NCBI GenBank assembly: GCA_035700805.1
Contig: DASSOG010000023.1
Coordinates: forward strand, 10,495-74,494
Source of the DNA: JAGWRI01 sp035700805
Lineage (GTDB): Bacteria > Gemmatimonadota > Gemmatimonadetes > Gemmatimonadales > Gemmatimonadaceae
Direction of reading: 5' to 3'
Length of the DNA stretch: 64,000 bases
In this document: positions 34,923 through 42,893 of the stretch, piece by piece
How positions within the stretch are numbered: the stretch's first letter is position 1
Layout of the letters: every line of letters starts with the position of its first letter
Notes under the pieces: model-generated
Told to the model about the DNA's origin: nothing
What the model saw: the letters and a program-made list of their open reading frames with translations, nothing else
Database searches by the model: none
Position numbers and translations under genes: made by a program

Positions 34923-35603
34923 TCACACGCGGATCTGGGCTCGGTGTTCCAGCGCGGCGCGGTCCGCCAGCGTGATGCGCCGACGTTCCACCGAAATCCA
35001 GCCCGCGTCCTGGAATTCCTTCATGGCGCGCGAGACGGTCTCCCGGCTGGCGCCGATCATCTGTGCAATGGTCTGGTGCGTGAGCGACTTCTCGATGAGC
35101 GGGCCGCCCCCTTCCTCGGCGAGGTCGAGCAGCAGGCGCGCGATGCGACCCGGGACGTCCAGCAGCACGAGCCCGCCAATCTTGTCGTCGGCACGGCGCA
35201 GCCGCCGGGAGAGCTCGGTGAGCAGCGACCAGGCCACGCTGGGGCTCGACTCCACGCGGGCCCGGAAGTCCTCGCGCCGCAACACCAGCAGGTCGGCGTC
35301 CTCCATGGCAATCACGTGGGCGGAGCGGGGGCGGTCGTCAATGAGCGCCAGCTCGCCAAAGTGTTCCCCCACGCCCAGCACGCCCAGGATCACCTCGCGG
35401 CCGTCCTCGCCGATGAGCACCACCTTCACCCGGCCTCGGCGGACGACGAAGAGGGAGTCACCCGGGTCGTCCTCGAAGAGGATGACGCTCCCGCGCGGGT
35501 AGGTCTTCTCGCGCGTGAGTTCGGCGAACCGAAGCAGTTCCTGGCGGTCGAGCCCGCTGAACAGCGGGACCGTGGCCAGGAAATCGGGGGTGGTCTGGGT
35601 CAT
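34923..35603 (-). CDS. Crp/Fnr family transcriptional regulator
   Basis: A 226-residue regulator with an N-terminal cyclic-nucleotide-binding fold (about 10-125; ILFEDDPGDSLFVVRRGRV, GEHFGELALIDDRPRSA) and a C-terminal Crp-type winged helix (LTHQTIAQMIGASRETVSRAMKEF). The RPRSA segment resembles the cAMP phosphate-binding loop, so it may bind a cyclic nucleotide. It lacks the N-terminal cysteine cluster of Fnr. It diverges from rpmE across a 175-nt gap. Confidence 0.92.
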   Translation of the reverse strand: MTQTTPDFLATVPLFSGLDRQELLRFAELTREKTYPRGSVILFEDDPGDSLFVVRRGRVKVVLIGEDGREVILGVLGVGEHFGELALIDDRPRSAHVIAMEDADLLVLRREDFRARVESSPSVAWSLLTELSRRLRRADDKIGGLVLLDVPGRIARLLLDLAEEGGGPLIEKSLTHQTIAQMIGASRETVSRAMKEFQDAGWISVERRRITLADRAALEHRAQIRV

Positions 35604-35711
35604 GCAGGACGGCCGGCGGTGGATTGAGGCGGAAGCGGACTTGCCAGAGGCGGCGACGCGCGAAATTAGGTCTTTTGGCAGGGGAAGTCAATTCAGCAAC
35701 CCGTTGCCCGC

Positions 35712-35741
35712 TTGTCTTTTACGTCCATTCCTGGCTATATT
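35712..35741 (+). promoter_or_regulatory. Promoter of the rpmE-prfA-prmC-ylbF-tmk operon
   Basis: TTGTCT (35712-35717), 18-nt spacer and TATATT (35736-35741), in an AT-richer patch than the surroundings. It lies 37 nt before the rpmE GTG, which has GAGG at a suitable distance. Confidence 0.55.
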
Positions 35742-35778
35742 TTCATGCTCTGTACGACTCTATAGAATCGAGGTTCCC

Positions 35779-35982
35779 GTGAAGACCGATATCCATCCCG
35801 AGTACGCGACCGCGACCGTCATCTGCGCCTGCGGGAATACATTCGAGACTCGCTCCACCAAGGCGGAAATCCGCACGGACGTCTGCTCGCAGTGCCACCC
35901 GTTCTACACGGGCAAGCAGCGACTGGTGGACACCGCCGGCCGCGTCGAGCGCTTCCGCCAGAAGTTCGGGAAGAAGGCCTGA
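35779..35982 (+). CDS. rpmE: 50S ribosomal protein L31, zinc-binding type
   Basis: A 67-residue L31 starting at GTG 35779 (VKTDIHPEYATATVICACGN). Cysteines 16, 18, 36 and 39 form the zinc site of the C+ type, so this is the zinc-dependent version. The conserved CSQCHPFYTGKQ and the basic C-terminus RFRQKFGKKA are present. It heads a translation operon, with its TGA stop overlapping the presumed CTG start of prfA. Confidence 0.95.
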   Translation: MKTDIHPEYATATVICACGNTFETRSTKAEIRTDVCSQCHPFYTGKQRLVDTAGRVERFRQKFGKKA

Positions 35983-37046
35983 GCCTCCGCGACCGCCTCG
36001 CCGAGCAGCTTGCCCGCGCCGCCGAGGTCGAGCGGGCACTGTCCGACCCTGGCTCGCTGCGCGATTCACGGAAGCTGGCGGAGTTGGGCCGCGAACACCG
36101 GCGGCTGAGCCCGCTGGTGGCGCTGGCCGCCCGGCTGGAGAAGTCCGAAGACGAGCTCGCGCAGGCGCGCGAGCTCGTTTCCGTTGACGACCCGGACCTG
36201 GCCGCCGAGGCGGAAGCCGAGGTCGCCCGCCTGGAACCCGCCATCGCGGAGATGGAGGATGCGCTCAAGCCGCTCCTGGTGCCGCACGACCCGCTGGACG
36301 ACCGCAATGCGATTGTCGAAATCCGGGCCGGCACGGGTGGCGACGAGGCGGCCCTGTTCGCCGCCGACCTGCACCGCATGTACATGCGGTACTGCGAGCG
36401 CCACGGGTGGAAGCTGGAGGTCATGTCGTACTCCAACGGCACCCTGGGCGGCATTAAAGAAGTAATATTCAAGGTGGCCGGCGACGGGGCCTTTGGCGCC
36501 ATGCGATGGGAGTCGGGGGTACACCGCGTCCAGCGCGTGCCCGCCACCGAGGCGGCGGGGCGCATCCACACCTCGGCCGCCACGGTGGCGGTGCTGCCGG
36601 AAGCCGAGGAAGTGGACGTGAAGATCGAGGACAAGGACCTTCGCGTGGACATCTTCCGCTCCTCCGGCCCGGGCGGGCAGGGGGTGAACACCACCGACTC
36701 CGCCGTCCGCATCACGCACCTGCCGTCGGGCATCGTCGTGAGCCAGCAGGACCAGCGCTCGCAGATCCAGAACAAGGCGCGCGCCATGGAAGTGCTGCGC
36801 GCCCGGTTGCTCGACCGCGCCTTGGCGGAGCGCGAAGCCGCCCGCGCGCACCTGCGCCGCACGCAGGTGGGGACGGGTGATCGCTCGGCCAAGATCCGCA
36901 CATATAACTTTCCGCAAAGCCGCATCACCGACCACCGCATTGGCTACACCACGCATGACTTGCACGGCGTACTCGACGGTGACCTGGGCGCGCTGATTGA
37001 CGCGCTCCGGACCGCGGACGTGCAGGAGCGGTTGAACGGTGCCTGA
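35979..37046 (+). CDS. prfA: Peptide chain release factor 1 with probable CTG start
   Basis: Release factor 1, which reads UAA and UAG stops. Counting from CTG 35979, the PAT codon-recognition motif (RVPATEAAGRIHTS) falls at residues 188-190, the same numbers as in E. coli, and GGQ (SSGPGGQGVNTTDSAVR) at 232-234, one less than E. coli. This gives a normal 355-residue protein. No ATG, GTG or TTG occurs in the right place: the only in-frame upstream start, GTG 35892, would overlap rpmE by 91 nt and add an unrelated leader. A purine-rich GGGAAGAAGG precedes the CTG, which overlaps the rpmE stop as CTGA. The PrmC methylase that modifies it is encoded next. Confidence 0.95.
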   Translation: MSLRDRLAEQLARAAEVERALSDPGSLRDSRKLAELGREHRRLSPLVALAARLEKSEDELAQARELVSVDDPDLAAEAEAEVARLEPAIAEMEDALKPLLVPHDPLDDRNAIVEIRAGTGGDEAALFAADLHRMYMRYCERHGWKLEVMSYSNGTLGGIKEVIFKVAGDGAFGAMRWESGVHRVQRVPATEAAGRIHTSAATVAVLPEAEEVDVKIEDKDLRVDIFRSSGPGGQGVNTTDSAVRITHLPSGIVVSQQDQRSQIQNKARAMEVLRARLLDRALAEREAARAHLRRTQVGTGDRSAKIRTYNFPQSRITDHRIGYTTHDLHGVLDGDLGALIDALRTADVQERLNGA

Positions 37047-38031
37047 TCGGCGGTTGGACCCGGCCCCCGCCGGCGTGGGGACGGCCGTCGCGGACACGTC
37101 CGCTCCGGGCACGACCCACGCGCGCACGATTGCGCAGGTGGTGGCGCTCGCCAGCCAGGCGCTCGCCAGCCAGGCACTTGCCAGCCAGGCGCTCGCCAGC
37201 CAGGCACTCGCCACACGGGCTGGGGAGCGTCGCGAGGCGCTCGCGCACGAGATCGTGGCGGCGTTGCTCGACGTGGGGCGCCACTGGCCCAGGCTGCACG
37301 CGGACGATCCGGCGGACGCGGCGCTGGCGGGTCGCGCCACGGAGGCGGCGCGCCGGCTGGCGCGTGGCATGCCATTCCAGTACGCCGTGGAGCGCGCCAG
37401 CTTTCGCCACCTCACGCTGCACGTGGATTCGCGTGTCCTGATCCCGCGGCCCGAGACGGAACTGCTGGTGGACCTGGTGCTGGAGGCCACTGGCCACGCG
37501 CCGGGGGGCACCGTGGTGGATGTTGGCACCGGGTCCGGCGCCATCGCGCTGGCGCTGGCGGAGGAAGGCCGGTTTCGCCGCGTGATCGCAACGGACGTAT
37601 CAGCCGATGCGCTGGCCGTGGCGCGGGGAAACGCCGAGGCGCTGGGCCCGCGGCTGGCCGCCCCGGTGGAGCTGCGGCAGGGCTCGCTGCTGGGGCCGGT
37701 GGCGGGCATGCGCGCGCGGGCGATCGTGTCCAATCCACCCTACATTTCGTTTGACGAGGCGGCGGCCCTGCCGGCCCTGGTGCGCGACTGGGAGCCGGTG
37801 ACCGCGCTGCTCAGCGCCGACCAGGGGCTGGCGGTCACGCGCGAACTTGTACGGGATGCCGCGGCGCACCTGGAGTCAGGGGGCACGCTGGCGCTTGAGG
37901 TGGATGCACGGCGGGCCGCACTGGTGGCGGAGATGGTGGCAGGAAACGCAGCTTTTTCGAGTGTCTCGGTGCGGCTGGATCTCGCCGGGCGCGAACGGTT
38001 TGTACTCGCACGACGACGGGAGTGGAGATGA
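37039..38031 (+). CDS. prmC: Release factor glutamine methyltransferase, with N-terminal tandem repeat
   Basis: A 330-residue enzyme that methylates the GGQ glutamine of release factors. It starts at GTG 37039, overlapping prfA by 8 nt. The SAM-binding motif VVDVGTGSGAIALALA and the catalytic NPPY (IVSNPPYISF) are intact, as is RVLIPRPETE. The N-terminal helical domain is lengthened by LASQA repeated four times, encoded by a 15-bp tandem repeat, and by a Pro/Ala/Thr-rich leader of about 35 residues. The stop overlaps the ylbF start (ATGA). Confidence 0.94.
   Translation: MPDRRLDPAPAGVGTAVADTSAPGTTHARTIAQVVALASQALASQALASQALASQALATRAGERREALAHEIVAALLDVGRHWPRLHADDPADAALAGRATEAARRLARGMPFQYAVERASFRHLTLHVDSRVLIPRPETELLVDLVLEATGHAPGGTVVDVGTGSGAIALALAEEGRFRRVIATDVSADALAVARGNAEALGPRLAAPVELRQGSLLGPVAGMRARAIVSNPPYISFDEAAALPALVRDWEPVTALLSADQGLAVTRELVRDAAAHLESGGTLALEVDARRAALVAEMVAGNAAFSSVSVRLDLAGRERFVLARRREWR
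37144..37212 (+). repeat. 15-bp tandem repeat inside prmC
   Basis: Four full copies of a 15-bp unit (GCGCTCGCCAGCCAG with two third-position variants, 37144-37203) plus a partial fifth. Being a multiple of three it keeps the frame and encodes ALASQ per unit. Copy number changes would alter protein length without breaking it. Confidence 0.9.
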
Positions 38032-38381
38032 TCGAGGAGAAGGCGAAGGATCTGGGGCGACTGATCGGGCAGAGCCCCGAATATCAGGCGCTGAAGCGCG
38101 CCAACGAGGCGCTGGCCGAGGACAAGGCCGCGGTGGCGCAGCTCAAGGAGATGGAGACCATCCGCCTTGATGCGCAGCGCATGATCGCGCGCGGTGAGCG
38201 GCCCACCACCGAGATGGAGCAGCAGATGGACGCCATCCTGACCAAGGTGCAGGCGGAGCCGGTGTACCAGCGGCTGATCTCGGCGCAGGAGAATTTTGAC
38301 AAGACGATGGGGAAGGTGAACGACTGGATCCTCGAAGGCATTGAGAAGGGCGCGGCGAGCCCGATCATCGTGCTGGGGTGA
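38028..38381 (+). CDS. YlbF/YmcA family protein
   Basis: A 117-residue, mostly helical protein starting at ATG 38028, overlapping the prmC stop. The sequence EKAKDLGRLIGQSPEYQALKRA and a second helical half (MDAILTKVQAEPVYQRLISA) fit the Com_YlbF family. In Bacillus, YlbF and YmcA form a complex that helps RNase Y and affects competence and biofilm formation. Its role in this organism is unknown; the place between prmC and tmk suggests routine expression. Confidence 0.8.
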   Translation: MIEEKAKDLGRLIGQSPEYQALKRANEALAEDKAAVAQLKEMETIRLDAQRMIARGERPTTEMEQQMDAILTKVQAEPVYQRLISAQENFDKTMGKVNDWILEGIEKGAASPIIVLG

Positions 38382-38382
38382 G

Positions 38383-39018
38383 ATGTCACGCGGCCGGCTG
38401 ATCGTCTTTGAGGGAGCGGAGGGCGTCGGGAAGTCGACGCAGCTCCAGCGGCTGGCCACGTGGATGCGGTCGCAGGCGCGCATGGTGGAGACGTTCCGGG
38501 AGCCGGGCGGGACCGCGGTTGGGGACGAGATCCGGCGCGTGCTGCTGGATCCGGCGTCGGAGATTGACCCGGCGGCGGAGGCGCTGCTGTTCATGGCGTC
38601 CCGCGCGCAGCTTGTGCGGACTCGTATACGGCCCGCGCTGGACGCCGGTCATGACGTGCTGCTCGACCGGTTCTTCCTGTCCACCTACGCCTATCAGGTG
38701 GTTGGTCGTGGACTGCCCGAGGACGCCGTCCGCGCCGCCAACGGCCTGGCCACCGGTGGTCTGGTGCCCGACCTGACGCTGCTGCTGGCGCTACCGGTGG
38801 AGGAAGGGCTGGCGCGGGCCGCGCGGCGCGGCGAGCGCGACCGGATGGAGCGGAACGCGGAGGACTTCCATCACCGCGTGGATGCGGCCTTCACGCGGTT
38901 TACGGAGGCCCTGTGGCAGGCGGCGCACCCGGAATGCGGGCCCATCGTGGCCGTGGACGCGCGGGGCAACCCGGACGAAGTGTTCAGTCGCGTCCTGGAG
39001 CGCGCATCGGATCGCTGA
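38383..39018 (+). CDS. tmk: Thymidylate kinase
   Basis: A 211-residue kinase converting dTMP to dTDP. ATG 38383 lies 1 nt after the YlbF stop. The P-loop FEGAEGVGKSTQ, the FREPGGT segment and the DR(F) motif LLDRFFLSTYAYQ are intact; the lid region RAARRGERDRMERN is arginine-rich. Its final 35 nt overlap the end of the VKOR-family gene on the opposite strand. Confidence 0.94.
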   Translation: MSRGRLIVFEGAEGVGKSTQLQRLATWMRSQARMVETFREPGGTAVGDEIRRVLLDPASEIDPAAEALLFMASRAQLVRTRIRPALDAGHDVLLDRFFLSTYAYQVVGRGLPEDAVRAANGLATGGLVPDLTLLLALPVEEGLARAARRGERDRMERNAEDFHHRVDAAFTRFTEALWQAAHPECGPIVAVDARGNPDEVFSRVLERASDR

Positions 39019-39436
39019 GTACCTGCACGACCAGCAGGGCCAGCACAATCACGTGGACCACCGTGCACCAGGCGCAGATCCGGCCGATGACGCCCAGCTC
39101 CTGATATAGCAGATACAGGATGAACGCGGTGCCGCCCAGGACGTACGCGAGCGCGACGCCGCGAACCGGGTCCCGGTGCCCGCGGCGCAGGGCGCGGAGC
39201 GATGCGATGGCCAGCACCACCGCGCCCGCAAACCACAGGAGCCCCCACGCCGCCACCGGGAACCCGAACAGCATCGCGGCCGGGCTGCCCAGCACCGTGG
39301 CGCAATCCACGATGCCGTTGTGTGAGCAGACCAGCGGGACGTCGCGGTTGTAGTGCAGCAGCGTCAGGTATCCCGCGACCACCAGCCCGCCCACCGACAG
39401 GGCAAGGCGCAGGCGGTCGAAGGTGCGCAGGGTCAT
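38984..39436 (-). CDS. Vitamin K epoxide reductase (VKOR) family membrane protein
   Basis: A 150-residue protein with four hydrophobic helices and two cysteine pairs: Cys37/Cys45 in the first outer loop (VCSHNGIVDCATVLGS) and Cys121/Cys124 in the active-site CxxC (ICAWC). Bacterial VKOR proteins reoxidise DsbA-type thioredoxins using quinones, replacing DsbB. The gene is coupled (ATGA, 4 nt) to the upstream thioredoxin-fold gene, its likely redox partner. Confidence 0.9.
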   Translation of the reverse strand: MTLRTFDRLRLALSVGGLVVAGYLTLLHYNRDVPLVCSHNGIVDCATVLGSPAAMLFGFPVAAWGLLWFAGAVVLAIASLRALRRGHRDPVRGVALAYVLGGTAFILYLLYQELGVIGRICAWCTVVHVIVLALLVVQVLSDPMRAPGRD

Positions 39437-40308
39437 CTAGGCGTGGTGGCGGGCAGGGATTTCATGGCGGCGGCAACCACCGGGCTGGAGCAGGTGGTTG
39501 CCGGGCGTCCCCCGGTTGCGGCGCAGATCGCCGCCGTCAGTTCGTTGGCATTGGCCAGGATGGCCCGTGCCGCGGGGTCGGTGCCGGCGGGGAGCGTGGC
39601 CGCGATGGCCGCCTGCGAGCGATCAGCCAGCAGCCCGGGGCTGAATGGCGATCCGCTCCACATGTACTTGCCACCCACGAGCATGAACGGGATGCCGCCG
39701 GCCGCCTGCGGGCTCAGGTAGGGCGGCGCGTCGTACTTCTGGATCAGCGCTTCCTGCTCCTTGGTGGGCGATTCGAGCGCGGGATAGCTGCCACCCAGCG
39801 GTTCCGCGCCCCGCAGCTCCACCGACTGGAAGTCAACGAAGTCGCTGGTGTAGGTGCTGCGGAAGAAGCTGAACGTAGGAGAACTTGGATAGACGTCCTG
39901 TGAGGACGACGCGGAGTACGTGAGCCCCGCGAACGTGCCGAACCGGGACAGCGCGGTGATCACCGACCAGCGGGCCGCCGCGCAGTAGGGGCAATACAGC
40001 GCGCCGATATAGAGGACGGTGGCCTTGCCCGTGGTGGCGCCGGTGGTGCCCACGAAGATGGGCGGCACGGCGTTCGTGGTGCCGGCCTGCTCCCAGGTGG
40101 TGGCCGGGATCGTGGTCAGGTAGTGCATGACCGAGTCGGGCACGGGCGACGGCAGGAGCGAGGTCGGGGGGGCGTCCGTCTGCGGCGCGCGCCGCTTCTC
40201 GGCCATCACGACGACAATCACGATGGCGGCGACCACCACACCCAGGATCCAGAGGCGTGAGCTGGAGCGCGGTGGGGCCTGCCCAGGGTCCTGCTGCTGG
40301 CCGGACAT
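39433..40308 (-). CDS. DUF929-like thioredoxin-fold protein, membrane anchored
   Basis: A 291-residue protein with one N-terminal helix (about 19-37) and an outward-facing thioredoxin-like domain; the active site is ALYCPYCAA (Cys106, Cys109). The SYPALES and GGIPFMLVGGKYMW segments fit the DUF929 family. A second cysteine pair (AAICAA, TTCSSP) lies near the C-terminus. Together with the overlapping VKOR gene it probably introduces disulfides into exported proteins. Roles are inferred from family and gene pairing. Confidence 0.82.
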   Translation of the reverse strand: MSGQQQDPGQAPPRSSSRLWILGVVVAAIVIVVVMAEKRRAPQTDAPPTSLLPSPVPDSVMHYLTTIPATTWEQAGTTNAVPPIFVGTTGATTGKATVLYIGALYCPYCAAARWSVITALSRFGTFAGLTYSASSSQDVYPSSPTFSFFRSTYTSDFVDFQSVELRGAEPLGGSYPALESPTKEQEALIQKYDAPPYLSPQAAGGIPFMLVGGKYMWSGSPFSPGLLADRSQAAIAATLPAGTDPAARAILANANELTAAICAATGGRPATTCSSPVVAAAMKSLPATTPR

Positions 40309-40343
40309 GTGGATGCTTCTCCTGGTGGGGTGTGGGCGGACGG

Positions 40344-41009
40344 TCAGCGCTCGACCACGCGGACGCCCTTGGGAACGACGAAGTGGAATGCTGATTCGTT
40401 GACAGGCACGTTGACCGCGAGCGACGTCAGGTGCACCCGGCGGATGACGCCGTTGGACTGCGAGACTTCGAACTTCCGAATGTAACCGTCGCCGTCATCG
40501 ATCCACACCTTGGCCCGTGAGAATTCGCGTGGGCCGTCCGCCTTTGGCGTGAGGACCACGGCATGCGCTGGACGGCCGCTCACGGTGTCGGGCCCGGCGT
40601 CGGCGATCTCATAGCGTTCAAGGGGACGGTCCAGGAATTGCGCGGTGACATCCACGGTCCCGCTGCCGTTGGCGGGCTCGGCCTGCCGAGTCACGCGGCC
40701 GGGCATGCTGGACGGGAGATAGACCCACAGCCACTGGCCGTCGGCCACGATGCGGTCGCCGTCGGGATCCTGGAACGTGACGGCGAGCCGGTCGGGCCGC
40801 TCCTGCTGGTAGCTGCCGGTGGCGTTGGCGGTGGATCCGACCAGCGTGTTGGTCACGGTCTGTTCGAACGAGGCGCGCACGGTGCGCACCCCGGCCCATG
40901 CGCTGACCGCGTGACGCACCGCGGTCTCGGCGGCGGACCTGGCCTGGGCGTGGAGGGGCGCGGCAAGGCAGAGGGACGCCGCGAGCACGGTGGCGGAGGG
41001 AAGGCGCAT
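40344..41009 (-). CDS. lolA: Outer-membrane lipoprotein carrier protein
   Basis: A 221-residue periplasmic protein with a signal peptide (cleavage near LHAQA). The body fits LolA: VRTVRASFEQTVTN, GSYQQERPDRLAVTFQDPDGD and WLWVYLPSS. LolA carries lipoproteins from the inner to the outer membrane, supporting a diderm cell. It sits 57 nt downstream of the DAHP synthase gene. LolB is not seen here. Confidence 0.88.
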   Translation of the reverse strand: MRLPSATVLAASLCLAAPLHAQARSAAETAVRHAVSAWAGVRTVRASFEQTVTNTLVGSTANATGSYQQERPDRLAVTFQDPDGDRIVADGQWLWVYLPSSMPGRVTRQAEPANGSGTVDVTAQFLDRPLERYEIADAGPDTVSGRPAHAVVLTPKADGPREFSRAKVWIDDGDGYIRKFEVSQSNGVIRRVHLTSLAVNVPVNESAFHFVVPKGVRVVER

Positions 41010-41066
41010 GGGGATGGCCGGTGGGAGTGCCGCCGCGGCGCCGTGATGGCGTCGCGGCTTCGGCTG

Positions 41067-42119
41067 CTACCCGACGGAGATAGGTGCGGTTCCCGGTGTG
41101 GGCAGCACCGAGCGGCCGATAGCCGCCGCGATGGCGCGGATCTCGACGATCAGCCGGGCAAACTGCTCCGGGTACAGCGACTGGTTGCCGTCGCTCCGGG
41201 CGCGGTCCGGGTTGGGGTGCACTTCGATGATGAGGCCATCGGCGCCGGCGGCGACGGCGGCGCGCGCCATGGGCGTGACCTTGTCGCGCAGTCCCGTGCC
41301 GTGACTGGGGTCGGCGATGATGGGCAGGTGCGAGAGTTTCTGCACCACGGGCACCGCGGTCAGGTCGAGCAGGTTACGCGTGGTGGAATCGAAGCCGCGG
41401 ATGCCGCGTTCGCAGAGCACCACCTGCGCGTTGCCCTCCGCGAGGACATATTCGGCGCTCATCAGCAAATCGGTAATGGTCGCCGCCAGGCCGCGCTTGA
41501 GGAGCACGGGCTTCCCGATCTGGCCCACCGCGCGCAGCAGCGAGTAGTTCTGCATGTTGCGCGCGCCCACCTGGATCATGTCGGCGTATTCCGCCACCAG
41601 GTGCGCGCCCGCCTCGTCCATGGCCTCGGTGACCACGGGGAGCCCGGTTTCGCGCCGGGCCAGCGCCAGCATCTCGAGCCCCTGCTTGCCGAGGCCCTGG
41701 AAGGCGTACGGCGAGGTGCGGGGCTTGAAGGCGCCCCCGCGCAGCGCCGTGGCGCCGGCGGCCCGGACGGCGCGCGCCGCGGTCACGATCTGGTGCTCGC
41801 TCTCCACGGAGCACGGCCCGGCGATCACCGCCAGCGCCGGTCCACCGAAACTCACCCCCGGGGCAATGGTGACCACGCTGTTCTGCGGCTGCCATTCCCG
41901 CGACACCTGCTTGTAGGGCTTGGTGACGTGGATGACCTCCGCCACGCCGGGCAGCGCCTCGATGCGCGACGAGTCCACGCGCCCATCGTTGCCCACCAGG
42001 CCCACGGCCGTGCGCTGCTCGCCCGGCATCGTGCGCGCCTGGTATCCCATTTCCTCAATGACCTGCACTACGCGCTCGACCTGCTCCGTCGACGCGCCGT
42101 GCTCCATGACGACCAGCAT
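41067..42119 (-). CDS. aroF: 3-deoxy-7-phosphoheptulonate (DAHP) synthase
   Basis: A 350-residue enzyme joining phosphoenolpyruvate and erythrose 4-phosphate, the first step to aromatic amino acids. Residues 1-70 form the ferredoxin-like regulatory domain of the type I-beta class; the barrel has VIAGPCSVES, GGAFKPRTSPYAFQGLG, LLKRGLAATI, CERGIRGFDSTTRNLLDL and PIIADPSHGTGLR. Feedback control by the N-terminal domain is expected from related enzymes. The MBL gene ends 9 nt upstream. Confidence 0.95.
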   Translation of the reverse strand: MLVVMEHGASTEQVERVVQVIEEMGYQARTMPGEQRTAVGLVGNDGRVDSSRIEALPGVAEVIHVTKPYKQVSREWQPQNSVVTIAPGVSFGGPALAVIAGPCSVESEHQIVTAARAVRAAGATALRGGAFKPRTSPYAFQGLGKQGLEMLALARRETGLPVVTEAMDEAGAHLVAEYADMIQVGARNMQNYSLLRAVGQIGKPVLLKRGLAATITDLLMSAEYVLAEGNAQVVLCERGIRGFDSTTRNLLDLTAVPVVQKLSHLPIIADPSHGTGLRDKVTPMARAAVAAGADGLIIEVHPNPDRARSDGNQSLYPEQFARLIVEIRAIAAAIGRSVLPTPGTAPISVG

Positions 42120-42128
42120 CTCAGCTCC

Positions 42129-42890
42129 TCAGAATTCGACTGCCCATCCATCGTGCGCGATGGTGACCGGCCCGGTGTACCGGGCCGCTACTACGCGAGC
42201 TATATCAACATCCTCAACCGGCGGGTACAGGTGCGTCAGCACCAGGTGCCCCGGAACCGCGTCGGCTGCCAGCTCCCCACATCGCTCCGGCGTGAGGTGT
42301 TCCGGGATCGCCAGGTGATCGGGCAGCGAACACTCGCTCAGCAGCACGCTGCACCCCCGCGCCCACGCTCCCAGCCCGCCGTCCGGCCCGGTATCCCCGG
42401 TGTAGACGAGCCGCGACCCGCCGGCCGTCACGGAATATGCCACACTCTCAGGGGTATGGGGAACCTTGAAGGCTTCAAGGACCACGCCGTCCGCCAGCGG
42501 CTGGGGCACGCCCGGCGCCAATTCAGTGACCACCAGCGGGAATCCCGGGTCGGTCACCCACGCCCCGTACGCCGCCGCCAGTTGCGTCAGCAGGGCGCCC
42601 GTGCCGGCCGGCCCGATGAGCCCCAGCGGGGCGGTGCGGCCAGGCAACCTGCCGTACTTCCACGCAAAGAGGAGCGTGGGCAGGTCCCCGTGGTGGTCCA
42701 CGTGAAAGTGTGTGAGCGCCAGGTGCGTGATGGTGGGCCAGGGCAGGTCGAACTCCGCCAGGCGATGCGCGATGCCGCTGCCGCAGTCGAACAGGATCCG
42801 CGTGTCCTGGGCCTCCACGAGATATCCGGCGCACGCCCGCCGCGGGGTCAGCGAGACGGTGCCGGTACCGAGCGTGGTGAGCCGCATCAA
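42129..42890 (-). CDS. MBL-fold hydrolase, RNase Z-like
   Basis: A 253-residue metallo-beta-lactamase-fold protein with ligands in ALTHFHVDHHGDL, the YTGDTGPD aspartate, LLSECSLPDH and LVLTHLYPP. This pattern fits the RNase Z/arylsulfatase-like branch; it is shorter than typical tRNA 3' endonucleases and lacks an obvious exosite arm, so it may act on another phosphodiester. It starts 3 nt after smc and is followed by DAHP synthase. Confidence 0.85.
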   Translation of the reverse strand: MMRLTTLGTGTVSLTPRRACAGYLVEAQDTRILFDCGSGIAHRLAEFDLPWPTITHLALTHFHVDHHGDLPTLLFAWKYGRLPGRTAPLGLIGPAGTGALLTQLAAAYGAWVTDPGFPLVVTELAPGVPQPLADGVVLEAFKVPHTPESVAYSVTAGGSRLVYTGDTGPDGGLGAWARGCSVLLSECSLPDHLAIPEHLTPERCGELAADAVPGHLVLTHLYPPVEDVDIARVVAARYTGPVTIAHDGWAVEF

Positions 42891-42893
42891 TCG

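Noticed and set aside
35892..35978. GTG 35892 as the prfA start
   Set aside because: It would overlap rpmE by 91 nt and adds a leader unlike any RF1 N-terminus.
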